Part shown: piece after piece, positions 39,721 to 50,128 of the stretch
How positions within the stretch are numbered: the first letter of the stretch is position 1
How the letters are laid out: every line of letters starts with the position of its first letter
NCBI GenBank assembly: GCA_944989445.1
Contig: CALYLW010000211.1
Span: 359,001 to 423,000 of the forward strand
Source: Ampullaceana balthica
Taxonomy: Eukaryota; Mollusca; Gastropoda; Lymnaeidae
Direction: 5' to 3'
DNA length: 64,000 bases
Translations under genes and position numbers: made by a program
Notes under the pieces: model-generated
What the model was told of the DNA's origin: nothing
Seen by the model: the letters and a program-made list of their open reading frames with translations, nothing else
The model's database searches: none

Positions 39721-42090
39721 CAGCGGCGTAGCGTGGGTATGTGCCGCCCGGGGCAGAAACCAAATTTGCCGCCCGGAAAAATATGTTTACGCTATAAAGT
39801 AAGAACAAAATTAATTAGAAAGTAATAATAAGAATACTATATATTTTTATGTTAAAAAGAAAGGCTTCATTTCTTTAATGACATTAAAGTTTTGTGATTT
39901 TCCTCATGGCTCAATATTTCATGTATCAATGTTTTCAGCCATCGCATGTTCCATGGCCTAAATAGCAATACATTAGACAATTTTAGTGTATTCGTAATTG
40001 ATCGTCATTAATTTTTCATGAAAATAATTTTAGAGAAGCCTTTTTAACATCTTGCATTACTTAAGACAGTTGTAAGCAATGTTCGAAATCAATTATATTA
40101 TTTTAGGCAGGGTAACTTCGAGCCTAAATATAAATATCTTTATAAACTTAAATAAACCACATAGTCTTGAATTCATTTTTTTTTCTATTCATGGGGTTAA
40201 AAATATTCCTTGCCTGACTATGTTATGTGGGATATTTTGAAGGCTCTAATTTGAATACAAAATTTCAAATTCCAGTAGATTAGCTGGTGTATCTGTTTTC
40301 TGAATTCTATATAACTGCCAAAGCCTCACACGAATTTATACACTAATCTCATCTTATGAAGAAACCAAATTTCTTCTTAACTGTTATTCTACATAGTACA
40401 TATTTGCTTCGATCACCAAAAATTTGCTCTCTTGTTCTTTGATTGGAAGGTTCGATTAAAATGATGAGGTCTCCATATAAATTTTATCAAATGTCAAAGC
40501 ATCTCTTAAGTATTCCATTCCATTAGTTTCTCTGTGAGTAGCCACTGCTAAGAATTTTTTGTTGAGCACTATACGTTTGTAAAGAATTTCGGGCTTTTTT
40601 TAAATATAACTTTGAAAATAAAAAGATTTCATTGTGACTAGCAAAGTTCCTGCGTCTGTTCGTGTGTTTGAGCTTTTTGTCTGCATCTTTCAGTTCTATA
40701 GCTTACAAAGTAACCTCAAAATGGCTCCATGGTATATTCACTATTTTGTATCCTGAAGTCTGAATGCTTGCTTGTAGAAGCAATTAGGTATTTCCAACAG
40801 TGTATGGACTTGGAAAAGAATGCGTAACAACGCTCAAGTGTACTAAAATAGTTTGGAGAATTCGTTTCAGTTGGAGTATCATGTTAACAAATTAGGTTTA
40901 ACTGTTTGAACGAGTTTGACATGAGATTTTATGTTTTTGCGCCTTTGTTGAACTCTTGTATACTTTCCAGCCCTTAAGAAGTATTAACACACGTTGGGCC
41001 TGTGCAGTCCATTATTTTAAGATCATCATTTATTCAAAATCATTTCAGAAATGTCGTAAGCAGATTCACTTTTGCTTGAATGAAATCTTTGAAAGATTCT
41101 ACAGCGTCTACTTTTTTATTTTCAATCTTTACATATCACACAACTGGACTTGTTTGATCCTTATGTCAAATATATGAAGAGCTATCAAATACAATGGAAC
41201 AATATTTGGTATCTTGTTATTGAAGAAAGATGATTTTTCGTGAACTGTATCTCCTAAAATTGCTATGAGCTCAGTTTGAATTTTAGATGACAAGTTTTTT
41301 ACCCCTTTTCCCACTATGTTCTCGGAGTGCTCGAACGTACTTTGCAAGCTAATGCATTAGTTCCAGAATATTGCCTTTATTTGCAACAGTATTGCCCTCT
41401 CTGTGACCTCAAAAAGTCACATTCAATTTCGCCAGGATTTAATAATGTCAAATATTCTAACAAGAACTTCTTGCCACTTTGTTTTCTCTTTTACAACTAA
41501 TTGTCGTCTTTATTAATAGTCTATTATTTTTTATCCAATTTCTGATTCCTTCCATTTGCAAAAAACTTTGGTAATGTTGAGTACTTATTAGTACTTATCT
41601 TGGCTTTTCTTTTATTAAAATTTATTTTCACGTTTTAACAATTAGCTAATTAACAACGAGGAATTTGCCGCCCCAAATTTTGTATTTATTTGTGCCAAGT
41701 TTTAATTCCACTAGATAAGCAATTGTTTCCATTATTTTTGTTTATGCCACAAAACAAAAGACATTAAAATTAAAATAAGCCATATAAATACGCCAACATT
41801 TTTTCCAGTAGTTCACTTACGTTAAAATCAAACTTGAATCAATTATATATTACCAGCACATTATTGTCATACTGTCAGCCCCTATGTTTTCCAGCTCAGT
41901 AACATTAGTATCAGAAGACTTTAGATTTATAATGAAGTTTGAAGTTTTTGTCATTAGAAAGCGCTCTCGTATTTTAATATAGTTCTTCATTTCGTTTATT
42001 TTTTTATCTTGGCTTTTCGTTTCTTTTATTACAATTTATTTTCACGTTTTAACAGTTAGCTAATTAACAATGAGGAATTTGCCGCAAAGT
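39721..42090. repeat. second, decayed copy of the CAGYGGCGTAGCG element
   Basis: It begins CAGCGGCGTAGCGTGGGTAT and is collinear with 38.4-38.6 kb and then 44.03-46.1 kb (for example AGCTGGTGTATCTGTT at 40,283 and 44,369). The ending motif AATTAACAATGAGGAATTTGCCG occurs twice (near 41,660 and 42,075), indicating an internal duplication. No right TIR survives. Confidence 0.55.
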
Positions 42091-43303
42091 TTTTACAACA
42101 GGGGTGGCTGTCAAATGTTAAGAATCAATGACTCTATCACCACATCAGTGTCACGTTCTCATACTTATTTAGCCTCTGTTTTTTAAGACAGTAGTATTTG
42201 TATCAGAAGAATTGATACAATAAGCAGTTTGAAGTTTTGACAGTTAAAGTTAAAACGTTCACATGCTTTTCGATAGTTCACTTATTTCTTTTATAATTTC
42301 TTATTTGGATTTTCTTAAATTTCGATTTTTAAAAAACTCCTCTTTCTTTCCACAAATATGTAGACACCACCCCCACCCCTTTTTTTCCCTAGGTGCGGGA
42401 AATCGCCGTCCCGTTGTGGTTTATAACGGCTAAGGCACCGGTGGGCGAAAGAGAAACTCAAGAAATGGAAATATAAATTCGACGGATATATTTTAATAAT
42501 GTGTAAACGTTTGGTCTGAATCAAATGTTAATTAGTTCCAAGTAATTAAAATTTCAAAATTTCGTTTGCAATAAATTATAAAACATTATTGCATATCAGT
42601 CTTGACTCTCGAATGTCGTTTGCATCCAGAGCGGTTTACGTACTATGTTTAGTATGAATTACGGACACTTTGACCCCGGACGTTTCGACCCCGGACGGTT
42701 CGACCCAGGACGAGTTCGACCACGGACGATTCGACCCCAGGACGTTTCGACCCCGGACGTTTCGACCCTCATTTCTACATTGTGAAATGTTTTTATTTAT
42801 TCTTTTTTTTTAAATATTTTTAAAAATTATTTTTTGATATATTATCCATTAAAATGTAAAAACTCCCAAAACTGAACACAAAACTATAAATCACCTAATT
42901 TATATTGGGTTTTAAAAATGTTTATATTTAAGTCGTTCAAAGGTTTCCACCGTGATAACAAAAACAAACAAACGTTTCTTTTTTTAAATTTTCTCTTTTT
43001 TTTTAAATTATTATTTTTATTTCTTTTTTAAGTGTCGACATGCTGAACGCAAGCGCTGAAACCATTACAAACCCGTACCCTCTGCATTCACTTGTTTCTT
43101 GTGTTGCTTAACACGTGTATACCTCCCTAGCAGAAATACTGATTTTAATAAGACGTACAAAGTTGTCAGTATTTAAAGTTCATAAATTTCAATAGTTTAT
43201 ACCGCCGCCTAGCAGACAATAACATTCAAGCTGCTGGACCGTATGACCAAACTGAACGTTACGTCATTGTTATTTACATTTCCTCCGAGGGTTTCATAAA
43301 CCC

Positions 43304-43534
43304 ATGTTACGAAGGCTACACTCAGTGACCACCACAGCAAGCCGTGTGCTGGCGAGGGTAAATAGAGTAAGTGGGGGCAGAGAGAATGTAGGCACCTTTA
43401 GAAAGGACTATCTGAACACATTGCCTTTGTTGTCCGATTACATCGGACGGGGTGTGGTTGGAGTTGGATTGGTTTGGAAGGACTTTCTACCTCAGATGAA
43501 TGGCACATTGATCACATTCATGAATTCGCATTGA
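43304..43534 (+). CDS. possible captured host fragment with mitochondrial-type N-terminus
   Basis: A 76-codon frame starts MLRRLHSVTTTASRVLARVN. Its first 20 residues are Arg/Ser/Thr-rich without acidic residues, like a mitochondrial targeting peptide, and the local DNA is more GC-rich than its surroundings. Possible splice donors (GTAAAT, GTAAGT) occur at 43,357-43,374. It lies inside the Mutator-like element, so it could be a transduplicated gene piece. No family is recognised. It is too far downstream to be the missing GCDH exon. Confidence 0.3.
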   Translation: MLRRLHSVTTTASRVLARVNRVSGGRENVGTFRKDYLNTLPLLSDYIGRGVVGVGLVWKDFLPQMNGTLITFMNSH

Positions 43535-43611
43535 ATGTTGACTGGTTGTCATGAATGTTGACTGGTTGTCATGAATGTTGACTGGTTGTCATGAATGTTG
43601 ACTGGTTGTCA
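43532..43611 (+). repeat. four tandem copies of a 20-bp unit
   Basis: TGAATGTTGACTGGTTGTCA is repeated four times without change, immediately downstream of the stop of the 76-codon frame. Identity between units implies recent expansion. Confidence 0.9.
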
Positions 43612-46158
43612 ATAACAATTTCAAAATGTATTTAATTTTTAACGGATAATAATTTTAAGCTAAATTATTTTTATACCAAAAATTAATTTTCAAAATTATA
43701 AATTTTAAAAAGTATATTTTAAAAAAATATATTAAAAAATTATACGGTGTAGATACTAAGGGGTCGAACTGTCCGGGGTCGAACCGACCGCGACCGGGGT
43801 CGAAACGTCCTGTGGTCGAACTGGCATTGTCGAACCGTCCGGGGTCGAAGTGTCCGACCACCGTTTAGTATTATGCAAATTAAATGTGTTGTGCGTACAT
43901 ACACATTCAGTGGAGACCCCTCCCTTCCCCCCCCCGTACGCATGCAAACGCAAAATGTCGTTAATTTAAGGCCCCCCTCCCCCTCCTTGCGTACGTAATA
44001 TATGGATGGCCCCATATCTCAAATAGCTTAGGGCTCCATCCAGTCTAAATCCGGCCGTAGAGATTAGTCTATCTTTGTAAACTTATTGTTGATCGTAATT
44101 AATATGTAATTAACTCATATAACGAGAACATTCTCTAAAAGGTGACAATACTTATGGCAGTTGTCAGGAATATTCCAAGTAAGTAATGTTATTACAGTAA
44201 CTTTGAACATAAATATCTTAATAAACTTAAATAAATCAAGTGTGCTTGATTTCAAAAATTCATTATTTTTTGTACGTGAGTTGAAATAGCCCTTGCTTGA
44301 CAATGACATTTGAGGCACTAGCTCTACGAGAATTTGAAGGCAAATCTTCAAAGTCCTGTAGACTAGCTGGTGTATCTGTTCTCCAAATTCTGTTACTGCC
44401 AAAACCTCACATGCATTTCTACAGTAACGTCATCTAATGAACAATGCAAATGTCTTTTCAGCTGTTTTTTTACATGACATGGCCACATCTTTGCTTCTAT
44501 CGATAAAAAATGTGATCTCTCTCTTTCTTCGACTGGAAGGTTGAATGACATAAAAATATTAGCGAAAGCCAAAGCATCCTCTGAGGATTCCATTAGGTTC
44601 TCTGTGAGTAACCTATGAAAAGCATTTTTTAGTACTATTCGTTTGTAAATTATTTCTTCCATCATTTACTACATACATTAATTACCAACAAATTTTGAGT
44701 TGATTTTATTTGAAACAGCTCGTAAAAAATCTCTAATGAACTATTTAAGCGATTTTTTTTTCTTTGAGTCTTTCTTGAATTTCTGTGTGATTTCCAGAAT
44801 TTCCAGCCATGACAGCAGTTACTCAGCAGTATTATCATATGAGCCTCTGCAGTTCATTATTTTAAGACCATTAAGCTTACTTAAGATCATTTCAGAAATG
44901 TAAGCAAGCACATTTTTTTTTCAATGAAATCTTTGGACGATTCTACATCTTCTTTCTGATTTTTATCTTTACACACTGCATTACTTGGCATGTTTGATCC
45001 TAATGTGAAGTATTTGGAATGCTATCGAATATAATGAAATAGTATTTGGTCTGTTGTACCTCATGAAAGGCGATTTTTCGGCGATTTTTGTCTCCTATGC
45101 AGTAAGCTCATTTTGAATTTGAGGTGACATACATATACAAGTGATATGTTTTACCCCTTTTCACATGATGTTATCATATCTTATTTTCTCGATGCTCATG
45201 TTCTCGTAGTGCTGGATCGTACTTTGCAAGCAAATGCATCAGTCACAGGATATTGTCTATATTTGCACTAGTACTGTCCTCTCTGTGATCTCGAAAAGCA
45301 AAATTCTATTTTGCCAGTATTGTTTTCTTTTACAACAGCGTATTGATGTTCTTTTTAATACTATTAATAGTATATTCCGTTTAAGTTTCGGATTCCTTCA
45401 ATTTGCTAAAAATTTGCTATTGTTTAGCATTTGATTCAAGAGGGGCTACTTAAGGATTTAGTTTCTGATAGTAGTTAATCCAATAGATTAGCAACTTTGT
45501 TCTTTCTTTGTCTTTATGTTACAATTAGAAAACAAAAATACTTTAAAAATCAAATTTAAGACGCTTTAGAAGGGGAATAAGCCATTCAAGTACTTAACAT
45601 TTTTTCCATTAGTTTACATATTTTATAATCATTTTCGCGTTATCCGTCTCATCTCTATTTTGGTATAATTTCCGTATCTGATGTTGAGAAGTAAGGCTAC
45701 TATGTTGGTCATTTTTCTATCTCGCTTCACTAATAGTTATCGCAATTTTTATATCTATGTTCGATTGGCTCTTGTTTGAAATTTATCGGATACAACTAAT
45801 TTTCGCTTCAACTTCATGAGCGGCTGACAAACTTGAAGAATCAATATTACAGGTACCAGCACATCAATGTCACGCTAATATACTAATCCGTTTTTTTTTC
45901 TTGTAGAATTATTATCAGAAAAATTTACACTCAATTTGGAGTTTGAAGTTTTGGAAGTGGGAACGTTCTCATATTTTAGGATAATTCTTTGATTTCTTTT
46001 ATTCATTTCTTATTTGGCTTTTCTTTTACTTCGATAAAAAAGTTCCACTTTCATGTTCATTCTTAGAGACTAATTAACGAGGATGACTTTGTCGCCCCTA
46101 GCAAAGTGCCACCCGGGGCATTCGCCCCATCCCCCCTCCCCCCATCGCTACGCCACTG

Positions 46159-47430
46159 TCAGTTTGTTTCATAAACTTGGTATGATAAGTAGTGGTGTCC
46201 TTTGTTCAATGGCAAGCGAATGGAAAAGTTTGCTCTTCGTGCACAAAATGCAACATTTTCACAATGTAAAATATTTTCTTTCAAAACGCTAAGAGTGTCC
46301 AATCTTTGATCTCAGATTAGAAGACGCTATATCGACAGAGTTGGGTTTTTTTTCCCTTCAGGGTAACCTTATTTTTAAAGTGCTTGTTTTGAGTGCTAAA
46401 TAACAAACATAATTTGTATTTAAAAATAGAAAACAAAGAATTCAAACAAGCTTTTTCCGTTAAGTTGTTGCGTCTGTCCGCTTGGCACGAAAATATTTAC
46501 ACTTACATGGTTATGTTTCTTGTAAGAGAGAATAGCGTTCCATAAAAATGAAGCCACGTTGACGTAAAACACCCGATATTTGCAGGGTATGAGGTAGAAA
46601 TTGATAAACTGTGCCGTGGGCCAGAACATCCAGTCCATCTGTACAAGCACAAATTAAATTAATAGTGTGTATAGCATTTAAATCTAATGTTCAACACTGC
46701 GCGTCAGTGCTTTTCTTTTTCTAAAGGCTTTACTCAAATTCAAAGAGCAAATTAGACTAATATTAATTGTAGTATCTAGATGTAGCATTGCCTTTAACTT
46801 AAAAATACGAAAAGTTTGTAAAATAGTTATGTTATACTTGAACCTTTTCAAGAGTATTTAAGAATTGAAAATTAATGTATTTCCGGCCATTGGAAACGCC
46901 TGATTACCAAGCCGTGTTTATTTTTTCTAAGGGATCTTAAGTCTCTCAAGGTTCGGGCTCATGCTCGAATTGGATAGGGAAAACCATCCACGTACTAAAC
47001 CATCCACGTACTGGTTCATTTAAAAGCATTAAGTTTTCTTAACTTTATGTTTTTATTAATAGTAATATGTTACATCTGGAGACGCGAGCATATTTTAGAA
47101 GTCATAAGCCATCTCTAACATTGGAAACATCTTTCCTTTGAAAACTTTATACTTGTACCAACCAGACCGTCTGCTGCTAGCTCTTTTATGCCGAGCTTAA
47201 ACATGGACAGACTTAAGGCTATTTTTTAAAAGTGTTTCAATGATACGCTCTGAATCAAATCGTTTGGCACTGAACACATTTTTTTCTGAGAAGCAGCAGC
47301 CAAGGAACTGTGCTAGTTATGTTAAATAAAAAGAAAGGAAAACAAAAACAAACATGGACACAGGATATAGGAAAAAGGGGGAAGTATCCAAAGTTACAGT
47401 AAAAACCACAACGGGAACAACATTCTGCAG
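46159..47430. other. no gene recognised
   Basis: AT-rich sequence beyond the hAT-like right end. Short frames (for example 46,420-46,650 -) show no recognisable domain. A short direct repeat (CCATCCACGTACT) occurs at about 46,985-47,010. Confidence 0.45.
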
Positions 47431-47979
47431 TTAAGTAAAATTATGAATTCGGTTAATTCCATATGGAGCCAACGTACCAAATCTTTTTATGAGTCTATTT
47501 TCCATGTGGATTCTATCATGGGTATAGCTTGCATATAAAATACCAGTTACTGCAATATCTGATATGCCGTTATGGTCAACACTGTTAAAATGTTTAGACA
47601 CAGGACATTGAGCCTGTTTATTTATATTATACAGGTGTTCTCTAGTATGATCTCCAAGACGACGACCAGTCTCACCAACGTAAATTTTATTACACCTCTT
47701 GCGGAGAATTGCATAAATCACGTTGCGACTTGTGCAAGTGAATCTATCTTTTATTAAGAATTTTTAAAGAGGGAAATAAATGTTGTTAATTTCCATCACA
47801 TATGGACAAGTATTGCAACGGTTACGGTTGCAACCTTTTGTTCCAATATGTGCTTTCATTGTGGGAAGGTGACTTCTTACAAGAATAGCTCTGAGGATTC
47901 TATCTCTCCGGAAAGCAAAAAGAGGAGGTTTTTTGAAGACCTGCTGAGCTAGAGGGTCAGCCATAAGGAGAATATTCAA
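47431..47979 (-). pseudogene. Penelope-like element: RT C-terminus and GIY-YIG endonuclease
   Basis: On the - strand the frame 47,979-47,764 gives KKPPLFAFRRDRILRAILVR and the Cys motif GTKGCNRNRCNTCPYV, the linker seen between RT and endonuclease in Penelope-like elements. After one frame change, 47,721-47,431 gives VIYAILRKRCNKIYVGETGR then RLGDHTREHLY and MENRLIKRFGTLAPYGIN, a GIY-YIG nuclease (Tyr, Gly and Arg motif residues present). The reverse transcriptase core upstream is absent, so this is a 5'-truncated, frameshifted copy. Confidence 0.85.
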
Positions 47980-47984
47980 AACTG

Positions 47985-48366
47985 ACTAGAATAACACCAT
48001 TAGTTAAATCATTAAACCTTGAAACACTAGAAGATAGAAGAACCAAGAGTAAAGTAGTAATAATACATAAAGCAATTAACTCTAATTTAGAAATACAACA
48101 CAAAGATAACTTAATACAACCCTCAGATAGACATAAGGATAAAAACACCTTTCTTATTCCGTATGCAAGAAGAAACTCATACAAATGTTCGTTCTTCCCG
48201 TCCGGAATTCGGGCGTGGAATGGGTTGCCTGAAGAAACCAGGAAAGCCAACATTTTATCAACATTTAAAACTCTAATAAGAATGCAGGACTAATCACAAA
48301 CCATAGATAAGCTTAGGACGCAATAATCTTCTGTATAGAAGGAGCGTCTGAAACAGATAAGATAAG
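47985..48366 (+). pseudogene. LINE A: RT C-terminus and hairpin tail
   Basis: An open frame of 102 codons, TRITPLVKSLNLETLEDRRT through KSKVVIIHKAINSN and PYARRNSYKCSFFPSGIRAW to NGLPEETRK ... MQD-TAA (stop 48,291-48,293), is the terminal domain of a CR1/Jockey-type reverse transcriptase. The 3' UTR is short and contains CTTCTGTATAGAAG hairpin, GAGCGTCTG and an AGATAAGATAAG tail, the same as in the SINE at 383-665 and the fragment at 37,721. It begins 5 bases from the truncated Penelope piece. Confidence 0.8.
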
Positions 48367-48399
48367 AGTATAAAGAACCTTACAACAAGGTAAGGAACA

Positions 48400-48571
48400 A
48401 ATATACAAAAGGCTGACCAGGAGGCAGGCCATGAAAGACCATGTCCTAAACAATGCTAGTGACTTCCAGTTCCAGAACATCTTATGCCCGATCTATGGAC
48501 ATACCTTTCGGGGAAATATAGTTCTCATAAGCCACCAACAAACTCACCTAACTGGCACAGCCAATAAATAG
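48400..48571 (+). pseudogene. LINE C-terminal C2H2-like knuckle relic
   Basis: The frame TRRQAMKDHVLNNASDFQFQ then NILCPIYGHTFRGNIVLISH and QQTHLTGTANK-TAG resembles the C-terminal finger (CxxCGRxFRxxIGLxSHxRTH) of APE-type LINEs such as the one at 31-33 kb. The second Cys is replaced by Tyr, so the finger is broken. Confidence 0.55.
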
Positions 48572-48860
48572 GATCAGGGCAAACGTATAACAGTATATTA
48601 AGTCCAGTTTGTACGTGCCTCTGAATTTTCAGCCATATATTCCAATCATTTACTATGTTAGCTTGTTTCGATAAGTTTGGCATATAATACAGAATTCAAT
48701 TGGGTGGAAACATTATATATATACGAGCAACAAAGCCCGTCCAAGGACGTTCCACCACCGTTCAGTGGCATGTTGTAACTCCCATCCAAAAGCCGTCTCG
48801 ACCGGCATTACATGTGCATCACGTCAAAAATACTATTCATTATAGTTAAAATAAATAACT
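48572..48860. other. no gene recognised
   Basis: Spacer between LINE relics and a Helentron-like fragment. No coding frame or repeat end was identified. Confidence 0.4.
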
Positions 48861-49084
48861 CGTAAAAACAAAGCTTTTTACTATAAATCCCAACGCTCAT
48901 AACTCAAAATAAAGTCTTGGAAGAAATACTACACCAAAAATAACTCGTTTTGAACGCCCGCGTAAATGGCGTAAACGTGTTCAATATGATTGGCTGTAGG
49001 AGTCATAATATGTGTTTGAGGGACCAATCGCTATAGATGACGGGACAGAACGGACAGAAACGTGCCTTTAATTATATAGGATTT
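48861..49084 (-). mobile_element. Helentron-like copy, diverged subfamily
   Basis: On the - strand it starts AAATCCTATATAATTAAAGG near 49,084 and ends GGGATTTATAGTAAAAAGCT, then the hairpin-like CTTTGTTTTTACG at 48,861. The termini match the family but the 220-bp interior differs, which suggests a related subfamily. Confidence 0.55.
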
Positions 49085-49679
49085 ACGCTAAATTATCGCT
49101 GATTGTGGCCTAACGCTACATCATAATCCTTTTGGTTTCCAGATTAACATTAACCAAACAACACACGAACCTATGACGTCAGCATTTGTGTTGTAAACAG
49201 TGCTGACCGACTCAAAGAGTAATTTTTTTGGTGCAGTAATTTGGTGCGCTGCTTTCTAAAATTACTTTAAAAATCGTGTGGTGATTAGCACTGTAAAAAA
49301 ATATTATATAAATACTTTGTATACATTTCAGGGAATATTTCGTATTTATCATACAAAGATAAGTTACTTGGGCTTCTGACAAAAAAACAACAACACCCTA
49401 TTATCAAATACTTTGTGTACATTTAAGAAAGGTTTAATATTACTTATTTATCATACAAGGACAAGTTAGTTGGGCTTTTGAAAAAGGTGGGCGCCGTAGG
49501 TGCCCTTAAAAAAGGGGGGCGCCGCAGCACAAACTAGTTTGATTATAATAAACGATTTGGAAATTAATCACTTTTACACGTTTCGTTTTTTACATTTCTA
49601 CAGAATGTTACTCAATTTTTTTAGCTCAATGGCAATGATTGGCAAGCACTAAAACGCGTAAAAATTGAGATGTAAAATT
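49085..49679. other. AT-rich spacer with a local duplication
   Basis: Two diverged stretches around 49,300-49,385 and 49,410-49,480 share AAATACTTTGT(A/G)TACATTT and TATTTATCATACAA(A/G)GA. A small G-rich repeat GGGGGGCGCCGCAG lies near 49,515. No gene is seen. Confidence 0.45.
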
Positions 49680-50128
49680 GAGCCAAGCAGTGGCGTAGCT
49701 AGGGGTGGGGGTGGTCCACCCCGGGTGGCACACATGTAGAGGGCGGCATTTGTGAACATTTGAAACGTTAAGCAATTTCCGAAAACCGCCCTTTTTCTTT
49801 TCAAGGGGAAAACCAAGTTAAACAAAAATATTCTTAATGTCGAGTCTGAATTTACGGATTCGCGCAACATTTGTTTGATTACATTGATTATAACTAACGC
49901 AAAAACGTTCAAAAATTTAAAATCGCTCAAAAAGGTATCGATTTGTATGGGAAATTAAGTGGTATACGTCACAGATGTTGCTTTTATAAGAAAACTGCAC
50001 ACACACAAAAAAAATACAATACATCACCGCTGGGCCGAATAATATGTGCTATTAATATCACCATGAGAGTTGTGCGTGTAATGTCGACATGCGCAGAATG
50101 ATGGGCTAACATGTACCCGCATGGCATG

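Larger units (their letters stand above)
42656..43862. mobile_element. Mutator-like element with tandem-repeat ends and 9-bp TSD
   Basis: The termini carry inverted arrays of a 14-16-bp unit, TTCGACCCCGGACG, about seven units at the left (42,665-42,770) and six diverged units at the right (43,762-43,850). The 9-mer GTTTAGTAT flanks both sides (42,647-42,655 and 43,863-43,871). A 9-bp TSD and long repetitive TIRs point to a MULE; this is inference as no transposase is present. The interior holds an isolated open frame at 43,304-43,534. Confidence 0.6.
38671..44013. mobile_element. 5.3-kb element with perfect 26-bp TIRs and ATA flanks
   Basis: The left terminus at 38,671-38,696 (GGGGCCATCCATATATTACG, continuing TACGCA) and the right terminus at 43,988-44,013 are perfect reverse complements. 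Both flanks are ATA (38,668-38,670 and 44,014-44,016). The TIR start is related to the GGGGCCGTCCATA family, suggesting the same PIF/Harbinger-like group. Other repeats make up most of its present length. Confidence 0.75.
37405..46158. mobile_element. hAT-like element (CAGYGGCGTAGCG ends), heavily nested
   Basis: The left end CAGCGGCGTAGCGTGGG at 37,405 and right end CGCTACGCCACTG at 46,158 are inverted repeats. Sequence on the far sides of the inserted block (38.4-38.6 kb and 44.03-46.1 kb) is collinear with the second copy at 39,721-42,090, which supports one outer element interrupted at 38,671-44,013. No matching TSD was found, so the outer boundary is moderately supported. Degenerate frames such as 44,393-44,665 (-) look like eroded coding sequence but I cannot name them. 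Confidence 0.5.

Noticed and set aside
43304..43534. Leader-like ORF as the missing first exon of GCDH
   Set aside because: It lies about 9 kb downstream of the GCDH stop codon and inside a transposon, so it cannot be spliced to the gene in the usual way.
46159..46166. TSD for the outer 37,405-46,158 element
   Set aside because: Left flank TGTTTTTC and right flank TCAGTTTG do not match; the outer element is therefore called only from its inverted ends and collinearity.
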